Assembly: GCA_028564705.1 (NCBI GenBank)
Contig: JAPXFQ010001488.1
Span: 1 to 64,000 of the forward strand
Source: Apricaphanius iberus
Lineage: Eukaryota; Chordata; Actinopteri; Cyprinodontiformes; Aphaniidae
Length of the DNA: 64,000 nucleotides
Reading direction: 5' to 3'
Positions within the stretch are counted from its first letter, which is position 1. Each line of letters begins with the position of its first letter. Under the pieces are notes generated by a model. It saw nothing but the letters and a program-made list of their open reading frames with translations. It did no database searches and was not told the DNA's origin. This document shows positions 31,474-41,374 of the stretch, piece by piece. The position numbers and the translations under genes were made by a program.

Positions 31474-32982
31474 ATGGCGCCGCGGATGGACGCCTCGGTA
31501 CTTCGCTCCCTAGTACTTGGTAAAATTTTACTTTTTTGCGTAGTTTTCGGCACTCCCTCTGCTATTAAAATGAGCAGAGAGGAAATCTTACAAATAGGGC
31601 TATCCAGTGCCGGACTTTTTTCAACGGTTTTTAATCAACCAGACTGCTTTATGGAGATTCTGACTGGAGGAGCAGCAGCGCTCTGAGGATTTAGACGGAG
31701 ACGCCGACGAGGGAAACGAGCTGGTGTGCTTGTTAAATTGCGACAGCGGGGATTACGGACCGCTCTCCCATCCATACACCTAGGGAGCGTCCGCTCTCTG
31801 CCTAACAAAATGGATGAATTGCTCCTTCTCCTATCCAAGAACTCCGACTTTCGTCGTTCTGCCGCCTTTTGCTTCACTGAAACCTGGTCCAGTGAACACA
31901 TCCCGGACAGCGCACTACAGTTGCCGCGCTTCCAGCTGTTCCGAGCGGACCGCTGCGCGGAACTGTCTGGGAAGTCAAAGGGAGGAGGAACGTGTTTCTA
32001 CATTAACGAAGGTTGGTGTACAGATGTCACAGTGTTAAAGAAGACATGCAGCCCTCACCTAGAGTCTTTCTTCATAAACTGTAGACCATTTTATTCACCG
32101 CGGGAGTTCGCCTCGTTTGTGCTGGTCGCTGTATACATTCCACCGCAGGCGTGTGTAACGGAGGCGTTACATCACCTCGCGGACCAGATCACAGACGTGG
32201 AGAAAACTCACCCGGACTCTCTGCTAATCATTCTCGGGGATTTTAATAGAGCAAATCTCAAACTTGAGCTGCCTAAATATAGACAACACGTGACGTGTCC
32301 CACCAGGGACATGAACACTTTGGACCACTGCTACACCACAATAAAGAATGCATATCGCTCTGTCCCCCGTGCTGCTTTGGGACTTTCTGACCACTGCCTG
32401 GTCCACCTCATCCCATCTTACAAGCAGAAGCTGAAATCTGCTAAGCCTGTAGTAAGAACTGTTAAGAGATGGACAGATGAGTCAAAGATGCAGTTACAGG
32501 TCTGCTTTGACTGCACTGACTGGAGCGTCTTTGAAGCAGCAGCCTCAGACCTGGACGAACTGAATGACACTGTGACATCTTACATCAGCTTTTGTGAGGA
32601 CATGTGTGTGCAGACCAAAATCTTCTGCACGTTCAACAACAACAAACCATGGTTCACTGCAGAACTGAGACGGCTACGCCAGGACAAGGAGGAGGCCTAC
32701 AGGAGTGGGGATCGGGACCTGTACAAGCAGGCCAGGAACAAGCTGACAAAGGAGATCAAGGCAGCAAAAAGGAACTACAGTGTAAAGCTGAAGGAGCGTT
32801 TTTCTGCCAACGACTCTTCTGCAGTTTGGAAGGGCCTGCAGACCATTACCAACTACAGGAGACCATCCCCCCACCCTGTGGGGAGCCCCCGCCTGGCTGA
32901 GGACCTCAATGACTTTTTCTCAGGTTTGAAACAACTTTCACACCTTCCACCTCCCCCACCATCTCCATCACAAAAGGCCTAG
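31474..32982 (+). pseudogene. Rex1-like endonuclease region
   Basis: The first 71 codons (31474-31686) are followed by an in-frame TGA, and the frame reopens at 31726 for 418 codons. Endonuclease motifs are LGSVRSLPNKMDELL (motif I), FCFTETWSSE, IILGDFNRAN, DHCYTTIKNAY and LSDHCLVHLI (catalytic SDH kept). The basic linker to the reverse transcriptase follows (QARNKLTKEIKAAKRNYSVK). The frame ends in a Pro/Ser-rich stop at 32982 before the polymerase, which is in a different frame. The single TGA could be a point mutation. Confidence 0.88.
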
Positions 32983-33044
32983 CATCACCCCAAACCATCC
33001 CCATACCTGACCCCCTGCCTGCGCTGACGATCTGCGAACAGGAT

Positions 33045-34400
33045 GTGCGCCAACTATTTCAGAGACAGAGGATTAAGAAGGCATCAGGTCCTGATGGAGT
33101 GTCTCCGTCCTGTCTGAAAGTCTGTGCTGACCAGCTGGCTCCCATCTTCACTCAGATCTTCAATAACTCCCTGGAGCTGTGTGAGGTCCCCTCCTGCCTC
33201 AAACGCTCCACCATCATCCGGTTCCCAAGAAGTCCCCTGTCACAGGATTAAATGACTACAGACCAGTTGCCCTGACATCTGTGGTCATGAAATCCTTTGA
33301 GCGACTGGTGCTGTCCCACCTGAAGGAAATCACGGATCCCCTGCTAGACCCCCTGCAGTTCGCCTATAGAGCAAACAGGTCAGTGGATGACGCAGTCAAC
33401 ATGGCTCTCCACTACATCCTGCAACACCTAGACTTTGCAGGTACCTACGCTCGGGTCCTGTTTGTGGACTTCAGCTCTGCATTTAACACCATCGTCCCAG
33501 AGCTCCTCCACCAAAAACTGTCCCAGCTCACCGTGCCTCCCTCCACCTGTCAGTGGATTACCAGTTTCCTGACTGACAGGAGGCAGCAGGTGAAACTGGG
33601 TAACAACACATCCAGCACCCGGTCCCTCAGCATCGGCGCCCCCCAGGGATGTGTTCTCTCCCCACTGCTTTTCTCACTTTACACCACTGATTGCACGTCA
33701 AGAGACCCTTCTGTGAAACTCCTGAAGTTTGCAGATGACACCACCGTCATTGGACTCATCCGTGACGGCGACGAGTCTGCATACAGAAGGGAGGTGGAAC
33801 ATCTGGTCCTCTGGTGCAGTCAGAACAACCTGGAGCTAAACCCGCTCAAAACTGTGGAGATGACAGTCGACTTCAGGAAGAGACCCCCATCAACTTCTCC
33901 TCTTATAATCACCAACAGGCCAGTCCCCACAGTAGAGTCTTTCAGGTTCCTAGGATCCACCATCACACGGGACCTGAAGTGGACCTCCCACATTGACTCT
34001 ATAAGGAAGAAGGCCCAGCAAAGGCTGTAATTTCTGCGTCAGCTCAGAAAGTTCAACCTGCCTCAGGAACTGCTGACCATATTCTACACAGCAATAGTCC
34101 AGTCTGTCCTGACCTCATCCATCTCTGTCTGGTTTGGATCCGCCACCAGGCAAGACAAGGACAGACTGCAGAGAAGAGTCAGGTCCTCAGAGAGGATCAT
34201 AGGTACTGATCTTCCCTCCATTGAGGACCTATTCCGGGCCAGGGTCAGGAAGCGGGCCAGAAAAATCACCACTGACCCCTCACACCCTGGCCACAATCTG
34301 TTTAGGCTCCTCCCCTCAGGCCGGCGTTACAGAGCGCTGTACGCCAAAACCACCCGACACAAGAACAGTTTCTTCCCCCAGGCTTTCGCTCTGATGAACT
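33045..34400 (+). pseudogene. Rex1-like reverse transcriptase, frameshifted
   Basis: Frame 33045-33251 starts with QRIKKASGPDGVSPSCLKVC. After a frameshift, 33281-34030 carries fingers and palm: [28 protein letters not shown] (motif A), [18 protein letters not shown] (motif B) and [12 protein letters not shown] (motif C). All catalytic Asp are present. A TAA at 34028-34030 interrupts QQRL-FLRQLRKF, and the thumb continues to about 34400 (FFPQAFALMNSN). At least two frameshifts and one stop. Confidence 0.9.
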
Positions 34401-34615
34401 CTAATAAACTAAAACTCTGCACTGCTGTATATACTTACTGTACAATAACCCTGGTTTGGTGTATATATTATCCTTTATTATTTATTTGTATTTATTTTTA
34501 TTTCCGTTTAAATTTCACTTATTTAAGTTCTGTACTGGAGAGAAAAGTTGCCGGAGTCAAATTCCTTGTATGTGTCATACTTGGCCATTAAAGCTGATTC
34601 TGATTTTGATTCTGA

Positions 34616-34624
34616 TTAATAAGC
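34616..34624. repeat. Right target-site duplication of the Rex1-like LINE
   Basis: TTAATAAGC, identical to 31453-31461, right after the GATTCTGA end. Confidence 0.75.
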
Positions 34625-34957
34625 GTACCTACACATGAGCAAAGAAGTGCTGAATACATCATGCGGAAATTGACAAAGACCAGTTGGACACCGAGCGGGG
34701 AGTTTGTTTACAAGGGTCAGGTGATTAGTGGCTCTCACATTCTGGACCTGTTAAGAACCTTGTTACACCAGTTTAAAAGGACTCACTCACCCCCTAAAGG
34801 ATGGGGTAAATTTATGTATACCCTAGCAGAGTTAAACATCCCTTTATCAAAGATCAATAGCCCACTGGCTTGTGATCAATATTTACAGATTAAATCGGAC
34901 GATGGTACCCCCAAGCAAAAAAGAAAATCCCCACTGGTCCATGGACAGCAGGACTGA
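34625..34957 (+). pseudogene. Conserved small Polinton protein, C-terminal part
   Basis: Frame 34661-34957 encodes TPSGEFVYKGQVISGSHILD, then PPKGWGKFMYTLAELNIPLS and a basic tail (PKQKRKS). The GSHIxDL...P.GW..F...L..LN.P pattern is conserved among Polintons and adintoviruses, with function unknown to me. It continues the gene opened at 31249 across the Rex1-like insertion. AATAAT/AATAAA at about 35114-35121 could end the plus-strand gene set, which converges with the protease gene on the other strand. Confidence 0.6.
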
Positions 34958-35290
34958 GAAGATAAAAAAGCAAAGAAAACCTGTAACCCTGTCTCCACGC
35001 TGGAGCAGGGGTGGTGATAAATGGGGGCTACGTGAAACAACAAAAACCCCCAAGTGGGTAACACTATCTCCTTAGAAATAAATTAGAATGTGTACTCTGT
35101 TTTCTTTCATTTAATAATAAAATGTATTTACTATTACAAAACTTGTCGTACATTGTATTTATTAAAAACAAAAACATTCACCAATAATGAAAATTAAAAC
35201 ATATAACAGTCTCGAAACATCTGTAGAGAACAAGTTTATTAGCTTATTTTCTACACAGGTTTCCTATTTACTAACAAACTCGTAAACCAT

Positions 35291-35576
35291 TTAATCATTC
35301 TTGTAAATATCTTCAGAATATTTAGAAATTACATCATGCATTGAGAAACCTGCAGCCTTATGGCACAGATACAATATGCAATGATGGCCACACACGACCA
35401 ATTGGATGTCTTGAAATTGTTGAACGTGGTACAATATTTTGGACGATCTCTGTTTTAAAAAATACAGTATACTCCGTGAGTAATGAATAAAATGTGGAGG
35501 TTGCCCATAGGAGTCGTAAAAAGTTACACAATTACCCTCATCTAACGTTAATGCCAGCCAGTGTTCTCCAGGCATG
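35291..35576 (-). pseudogene. Adenain-type cysteine protease, C-terminal half
   Basis: On the minus strand the frame starts MPGEHWLALTLDEGN and contains TFYDSYGQPP and LVVCGHHCILYLCHKAAGFS. In adenain-fold proteases the His of HW, an acidic residue and the Cys of the CG..C segment form the active site, and HW plus CGHHC are visible. It matures capsid proteins in related viruses. At 95 codons it is only the C-terminal half: the start Met is an internal residue. The upstream coding sequence (PAYFVVNTQPS) is found at 61531-61640, separated by provirus ERV-2. Confidence 0.82.
35573..35576. repeat. CATG: left target duplication of ERV-2
   Basis: CATG precedes the 5' LTR start TGAAGT and recurs at 61527-61530 after the 3' LTR. 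Four bases is the usual duplication for gamma-like retroviruses. It is short, so by itself weak evidence, but the protease gene reads across it. Confidence 0.6.
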
Positions 35577-35791
35577 TGAAGTAAAAAAAAATCTTAAATT
35601 TGTACCAGGCTTTTACAACAGTCATAAATACCGAGGTTTGTTTAGAGCAGGAACTGATAAATTGCAGCAAAGTGTGTTTAAACAGGAAGAAAGGTAGTTT
35701 AGGTCAGGACCCCTATAAAAGCAGGTGTCTGTAAATCATTTTGGGGGAGAACCAGACTCCGGGAAGTATATGATACTTTGGCACACAATGA
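35577..35791 (+). repeat. ERV-2 5' LTR, first part (U3 and start of R)
   Basis: Starts TGAAGTAAAA and matches 61020-61234. It includes a TATA box, CCCCTATAAAAGC (35711-35721), and the GGGGGAGAACCAGACTC block downstream. It is cut after GGCACACAATGA by the L2. The rest of the LTR is at 41241-41374. Confidence 0.85.
35714..35720 (+). promoter_or_regulatory. TATA box of ERV-2 5' LTR
   Basis: TATAAAA inside the LTR; its counterpart in the 3' LTR is at 61158-61164. The AATAAA signal of the same LTR (41297-41302) lay about 130 bases downstream before the L2 insertion, the normal U3-R order. Confidence 0.7.
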
Positions 35792-35796
35792 AGAGT

Positions 35797-35852
35797 TGGT
35801 ATGCGCATGCGTCGGCGTTAGTAGGTATGCGCATGCGTCGGCATCCTGATCC
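35797..35852. repeat. Tandem repeat in the L2 5' UTR
   Basis: GGTATGCGCATGCGTCGGC occurs twice, separated by GTTAGTA. Repeated CpG-rich units at the 5' end are common promoters of full-length LINEs, and their presence argues that the 5' end is intact. Confidence 0.75.
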
Positions 35853-36097
35853 CTCCTGCCAACTCCGAGTCTTTAACACGGTTTAACTGGTTATTAATTC
35901 TTTTTAACTTTGTTTTTTAATCATTTTCTTTTGACTAGTTTTAACAGTTTTTCAATTTTAGCGACTTATCTTTTATCGGACGCATTTTTAATCAGATCAC
36001 GGACTGCTGTTACTTTTATCGTGCCTCCACTCACCTGTAGCTCCGGAAGAAAATAAAGGAATTAGACCAGAGGATCACAAATTTACACCTGATCCAG

Positions 36098-36900
36098 ATG
36101 ACCGTCCCACCGACCGCGCCGAAGACCAGCAGCTCCGTAGGACCGCCGCCCATCCCCTCCCAGCAGCCAGAGCAGCAGTCGGACTCCGGTAGCCACCCAC
36201 GTCGCGCTAAACCCAGGACTTCAGCTGGGACCCAACGAGGAGTGCTCCATTACACCGCAAACCCACAGAATGAGCCCTCGGCGCCCTCTTAACACCGCTG
36301 CAGTCCTGTGGAAGCCAAGCTGGCCAACATCCAGCTGGTCCTGGACAACGAGGGATCTTTTGCTCAGAATCAGCAGCAGCAGCCTGCACACCATCCCCCC
36401 AGCACTCTCATCATTGGAGATTCTATTATCCGGCATGTTAGGATGAGAGGAGCTATCACCCTTTGTTTCCCTGGAGCTACAGTAAAGGACATTTCTTAAC
36501 AGATTCTGGACTCCATCCAACGTCACCGAACTTTGAGTAAAGTTATAGTTCATGCTGGCACCAATGACATTTGTAAACAGCAGTCTGAGCTCTTAAAGCG
36601 GGATTTTATTCATCATTTTAATCTTTTAAAAGACAAACCCCTATCTGTTTTTATTTCTGGCCCCACTCCCACCATCAGCAGAGGAATAAATAAATTCAGC
36701 AGGTTACTCTCTCTAAACACTTGGCTTTCCTCTGTTACCGTGATGCATAATATTGGTTTCATAGACAATTTTAACATTTTCTGGGGCAGGAGTCAGTTAT
36801 TTATGGGCAGATGGACTACATCTTAACAGACAAGGGCTCCAGCTGCTCCTGCCCTCTCTGCCCCATCCACCACATCCTGATGTGCAGCTGGTCCCTGTTT
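36098..36900 (+). pseudogene. L2 ORF1: SGNH-type esterase-like protein
   Basis: Frame 36098-36292 gives a Pro/Ser/Gln-rich basic N-terminus. After a TAA, 36308-36499 and 36533-36826 give the esterase domain: LIIGDSIIRHVRMRG (GDS, nucleophile Ser), FPGATVKDIS, VHAGTNDIC (GTND block), SVFISGPTPTISRG and IGFIDNFNIFW. CR1/L2 LINEs are known to carry such an ORF1, which binds nucleic acid and lipid. The final Asp-x-x-His segment is degraded (DGLHP expected; GRWTTS seen). Stops at 36290-36292 and 36497-36499 break the frame. Confidence 0.8.
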
Positions 36901-36982
36901 CTATGAACTGTCGTGGTCAATAATACCACCCCCAGTTCAGGAGTACTTAGAGTAAAACATCTTCAGTAGAGAAAAACCTGGC

Positions 36983-37502
36983 TGAGACTTAATTTAGTTT
37001 CACCTCTGCAGAGCGTGGAGAAGGCCTGTCCTCAGCAGTCTGAATCCCAGGCGTTCTGCCTCTCTTCTGCAGACAGGCTTGCTTTATTCAATCCACATGA
37101 TGGCTCACAGCACATACACACCAATACATTTGCTGATTTATTTCCCCACACACACATTCTGTTACTGGTTGCGAGATAACAGGTACCTGGCCGCGCCTGA
37201 CGGTGCCTGGTCCTGCAGCTTCTGGTCTGAAAAACACCTCCATATATGGTACAGCACATCTCATATCAGATACTACTTCCTCTTAGGCCTTTAGCAACTT
37301 TCAGCAAGCATAAAACATTTAATCACATTAAAAATCCTCATTAGAACTCAATCCTGATTTAAACAGTAACTCAGATATCGGACTTGGACCTTACCCCACT
37401 TCATTCATACCTGTTATTGTCAGCAGAGAGCAAACAAATTATCATAAACTAAAAAAATGCAACCAAAATAATCTTAAACAGTTACTAAAAATCCCACCTA
37501 CA
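36983..37502 (-). repeat. Possible solo LTR or unrelated insert between L2 ORF1 and ORF2
   Basis: About 0.5 kb unlike L2, beginning TGAGACTTAA and ending CCACCTACA. On the minus strand it contains an AATAAAGCAAGCC signal (37080-37092), in a position resembling the polyadenylation signal of the ERV-3 LTR (TTTATTG on +). No partner LTR and no clear target duplication were found, so this is tentative. Confidence 0.3.
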
Positions 37503-37506
37503 GTAA

Positions 37507-37790
37507 ATCATACAGTCACTCTGTGACTGTGGCTCAGTCGTTGTGTCGTTGGGCAAGACACTTCACCCGTTGCCTACTGGTGGTGGTCAAAGAGCCCGGG
37601 GGCGCCATTGTCCCGCAGCCTCCCCTCTGTCAGTGCACCCCAGGGCAGCTGTGGCTACAACGTAGCTTGCCATCATCAGTGTGTGAATGTGTGCGTGAAT
37701 GGGTGGATAACTGAATGTAGTGTAAAGCGCTTTGGGGTCTGTAGTGACTGAGTAAAGCGCTATACAAATGCAGACCTTTTACCATTTACT
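37507..37790 (+). mobile_element. SINE-like module with LINE-type tail
   Basis: TGGCTCAGTCGTTGTG, GGGCAAGACACTTCACCC, a block with GTGGCTACAACGTAGCTTGCC and a TAAAGCGCTTTGGGGTC...GCGCTATACAAATGC tail together form a repeat I know from many fish genomes. The first part may be tRNA-related and the tail resembles L2-type 3' ends. It lies directly before L2 ORF2. Its right part is present again at 40131-40320. Confidence 0.5.
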
Positions 37791-37811
37791 CCATCTCCAA
37801 CCACTATTAAT

Positions 37812-39078
37812 ATGGCTCTTTTAAATGTTCACTCTCTGCTGAATAAAACTTTTATAATAAATTATTTGATTTTAGACATTAATCTTCATTGTTTATTTTT
37901 AACGGAGACTTGGCTGTTCCTACAGAGGCCTCTCCACCTAATTTTAAGTTTTCTTATTCTACAAGGAGTAGCCAGAGGGGAGGCGGAACAGCTTTTTTTA
38001 GTTCATTAACTCTTTCAGCCAAACCTCTTTTATTTGATAATTTTACCACTTTTGAATACACTGCCTCTGTTTTTAGCACTCCTCAGGTTTTATGTGTCAC
38101 AGTTTATAAGCCTCCAAAAAGAATGCACTTTTTTCCCCAGAATTTTCGGAGTTTTTATAAATTTTACACAACTCTTATGAAAGGATCATTTTAGCTGGCG
38201 ATTTTAATCTACATATATATAATCTTTTAGATCCTTTATCAACAGACTTTTTAAATATTTTAAATTATATGGATTTTAGCCAACATGTCATGCAGCCAAC
38301 TCACAAGAGAGGACACACTCTGGACTTGGTCATCACGTATGGCCTGTCCACCAGTGTGTCCTCTGTTGTGGACTTGGCCGTCTCTGACCACTACTGTGTG
38401 TTTTTTAATATCACCAGTTTTATCCAATCAGAGACCTCTGCGATAACTGTCATGAAGAGTCATCTAACCCCTGAAGTGGCTGCAGGTTTCCTTGAAATTT
38501 TTAAAAAGTTCCCTCCTGTACCTTTACCTGCCCCCTGTGATTTTATTGTTAATGATTTTAACAGTAGGCTTAAATCTACTCTCCACCTGCTGGCTCCAAT
38601 TAAAGTTGTAAACACTCATTCAAAACGTACAGTACCATGGAGAAATGAAGCTATTAGAAAATTAAAGAGGAGCTGCAGGGTGGCAGAAAGGAAATGCAGG
38701 AAAAATAAAATTACAATAAGTCATCAGATATATATAGAACATCTCAAATTATACAATAACGCTTTAAGAAATTCCAGAAATGCATACTTTTCCAGAATCA
38801 TCTCAGAACATAAAAATAACCCCAAAATTCTGTTTTCGACCATTGACAATATTCTTAATCATACCTCTAATACTTTTCAGAAAACCCCCTCAAACACTCT
38901 CTGTGAGGAGTTTGCAGACCACTTCAGAGGGAAGGTAGACACCATCAGATGTAATATTTTATCCTCTCAAACTAACATGGTTTTAGACAAATCTGAGTGT
39001 CTGCCTTCACCAGAGGAAACACTGGACAGTTTTGTCCTGGTAGAAGCTGGGACCCTTGATAAAGTTTTCTCCTCGTGA
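37812..39078 (+). pseudogene. L2 ORF2: endonuclease and linker
   Basis: Starts MALLNVHSLLNKTFII (endonuclease motif I). After a frameshift it continues at 37889 (SQRGGGTAFFSS) to 38194. Then ILAGDFNLH (about 38190-38216) and frame 38269-39078 with QPTHKRGHTLDLVITYG and LAVSDHYCVFFNI (catalytic SDH kept), and the basic linker (KLKRSCRVAERKCRKNKI). The TGA at 39076-39078 separates it from the reverse transcriptase. Confidence 0.85.
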
Positions 39079-40650
39079 GGCCCACCACAAGCGCTTTGGA
39101 CCCAATTCCCACCCAGTTTTTTTAAGCAATTTTATGGTTCTTTTAAAGACGAGATTTTAAACTTTACTATGAATTGCTCTCTTCAGACGGGGTTTTTTCC
39201 TGCTGCCTTTAAAGCGGCGGTAGTGAGGCCCCTGCTGAAGAAGAGCAATTTAGATTTTAATTATTTAAACAACTACCGACCGGTATCTAACTTACCATTT
39301 TTAAGCAAAGTTTTAGAAAAACTTGTTTTTATTCAACTTAATGATTTTATTAAAGCTCATAATGTCCTAGAGAAATTTCAGTCTGGTTTTAGGATGAACC
39401 ACAGCACAGAGACGGCTCTTTTAAAGATTTTAAATGATTTTAGATTAAACTATGATGCTAAAAAGGTGACAGTGTTGGTTCTACTGGATCTAAGCGCTGC
39501 CTTTGATACAGTAGACCACACTATTCTTTTAACTCGTTTAAAACAGATTGGCCTCTCTGGTGCTGTTCATAAATGGTTCACATCCTATCTCACAGACAGG
39601 ACTTTTATGGTAAGTTTAGATACCTGTTCCTCTAAGGTCCATAAGATCACTTGTGGTGTGCCCCAGGGTTCAGTTTTAGGCCCAGTGCTTTTTAACCTGT
39701 ATATGCTCCCTCTTGGCAGTGTCATCAGAAGACATGGAGTTAACTTTCACAGTTATGCTGATGATACACAGTTGTACATCTCCATGTCTCCTGATGACAC
39801 ACGGCCAATGGATGCACTTTTTAACTGCATTTTAGACATTAAATCCTGGATGGCAGAAAACTTTCTCCAGCTCAACCAGGACAAAACTGAGGTTTTAGTT
39901 ATCGGTCCTGAGGCTCAGAGAGAGAAACTTTTACCAAAACTACAATCATTGTCTTTTAATCCTTCTTTACAAGTGAAGAATCTGGGTGTGATTTTTGACT
40001 CTGAGCTGACTTTTATCCCTCACATTAAAAATATCACTAAAATAGGTTTTTATCACCTAAAGAACATCGCCAGAGTCCGCCCCATTCTCTCTCGGGCCAA
40101 TACGGAGATGCTAATGCATGCTTTTATCTTAGAGGGCCCGGGGGGCGCCAGTGTCCCGCAGCCTCGCCTCTGTCAGTGCGCCCCAGGGCAGCTGTGGCTA
40201 CAAAGTAGCTTGCCATCATCAGTGTGTGAATGTGTGCGTGAATGGGTGGATGACTGAATGTAGTGTAAAGCGCTTTGGGGTCTGTAGTGACTGAGTAAAG
40301 CACTATACAAATGCAGACCATTTACCATTTACTCCATCTCCAACCACTATTAATATGGCTCTTTTAAATGTTCACTCTCTGCTGAATAAAACTTTTACTT
40401 TTAAAGATTTTAAGGTTCTTTTAATGGCTTTTAAGTGTCTTAATGGTCTTGGGCCTTCTTATCTGTCCGAAATGCTTTTACCGTATGAACCATCGCGGTC
40501 AAGGTCAGGACACGGACTCATGGTGAGGTGTCCTTCCATTATTATGGCCCTCACCTCTGGAACAGGCTGCCAGAGGCCCTCACGGCTGCAGAGAACGTTC
40601 ATTTTTTTAAGAGCAGGCTCAAGACGCACCTTTTTAGCTTAGCTTTTAAC
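39079..40650 (+). pseudogene. L2 ORF2: reverse transcriptase, interrupted by an internal duplication
   Basis: Frame 39169-40131 is a clean palm: [51 protein letters not shown] (motif A), [20 protein letters not shown] (motif B) and [13 protein letters not shown] (motif C). After HAFI the sequence switches to a copy of the SINE-like tail plus the first ORF2 codons (40131-40398), then returns as FKDFKVLLMAFKCLNGLGPS, the end of the thumb (to about 40650, FLRAGSRRTF). About 50-60 codons of normal thumb are missing at the switch. Confidence 0.87.
40131..40398 (+). repeat. Copy of 37591-37853 inside L2 ORF2
   Basis: About 265 bases, from GAGGGCCCGGGGGGCGCC to CTGAATAAAACTTTTA, match 37591-37853 closely: the right part of the SINE-like module and the first ~14 codons of ORF2. 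It replaces thumb coding sequence. Direct repeats 2.5 kb apart in one element. Confidence 0.9.
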
Positions 40651-41240
40651 TAATTATTATTTATTAAGATATGTTTAACTGCTCAGCATGTTTTACTTAA
40701 TTTGAATTTTTAGTTTTAGCTTTTAATTAATTAATTTCTTAATCTGTTTCCCATTTTTATCTTGATTCTATGTTATCATTGTTTTACACTTGTTGTTTTA
40801 CACTTTATATTTTATACACTATATATTTTAACTTATTTTAATCTTTCTTGCAACAGGTATTTCTGTGGGGGCCCCCTGCATTGGGGGCGGCGGTCGGCTG
40901 TGGCTGCCTGGGTGCCCTCCAGGTTGTGCTTGGGTGGAGGTCCCTCCTCTGGGCGCCCTGGGTCTTTTCCTTGGCTGCTGCTGCTGATCTGCTGCTGCTG
41001 ATGCAGATGGCTCCCATGATGGCATTTCCTGGCTCATCTGTACTCTTTTTTTTTAAGCTTTTACGTGTGTGTGTCTGTGTGTATGGCTGTTGGGTTGGGT
41101 TGGGAGGGGGGTGTAGTCGCAATGATTTTATTTTGGTTTTTGTATGGGGGTTTGGGGGGTTTTGGGGTCATTTTAAATCTGTAAAGCACTTTGAGAAACT
41201 CTGTTTGAAAAGCGCTTTATAAATAATGTTTGATTTGATT

Positions 41241-41374
41241 TGAATGTTTATGTACTGGGAGTGACCATGTCATTTGTTTCATGTTTCTTTGTGTTCAATA
41301 AAAAGAGATGATTGACAGTTTTGGAGTTAATCCACAATAGAGGAACACTTTAATATAAAATTTAAACTCCAGCA
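41241..41374 (+). repeat. ERV-2 5' LTR, second part (R and shortened U5)
   Basis: Matches 61232-61305 and 61460-61526 of the 3' LTR. Contains the AATAAA polyadenylation signal (41297-41302) and ends CCAGCA followed by ATTTGG, where a primer-binding site should start (TGGTCGAGAATGCGGGCA). I could not match that to a tRNA. A ~154-base U5 segment present in the 3' LTR is missing here. Confidence 0.8.

Larger units (their letters stand above)
31462..34615 (+). mobile_element. Near full-length Rex1/CR1-like LINE
   Basis: Begins TAAGCTACTAAGATGGCGCCGC, encodes endonuclease and reverse transcriptase in the right order, and ends GATTCTGATTTTGATTCTG after a short AT-rich UTR. Flanked by a 9-bp duplication. 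Several frame changes inactivate it, but the ORFs are long. The same 3' signature is on the fragment at 19.0-19.8 kb. Confidence 0.88.
35792..41240 (+). mobile_element. Complete L2-type LINE with ORF1 and ORF2, inserted in the ERV-2 LTR
   Basis: The 5' region has two copies of GGTATGCGCATGCGTCGGC. ORF1 (36098-36900) encodes an esterase-like domain and ORF2 (37812-40640) endonuclease and reverse transcriptase. The 3' end is TGTAAAGCACTTTGAGAAAC, AAAGCGCTTTATAAATAA and TTTGATTTGATTTGA (41180-41243). Secondary changes: an LTR-like insert (about 36983-37502), a SINE-like module (37507-37790) and a 263-bp duplication at 40131-40398. The LTR sequence resumes at 41241-41244. Confidence 0.87.

Noticed and set aside
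31474..31686. Separate ORF1 protein of the Rex1-like LINE
   Set aside because: It is in the same frame as the endonuclease ORF with one TGA between; more likely the N-terminal part of one ORF.
35577..41374. The block repeated at 35.6/41.3 kb and 61.0-61.5 kb as a Polinton terminal or internal repeat
   Set aside because: It starts TGAAG after a polypurine tract, has TATA then AATAAA, flanks retroviral pol in the right orientation and is bounded by CATG; an LTR explains it better.
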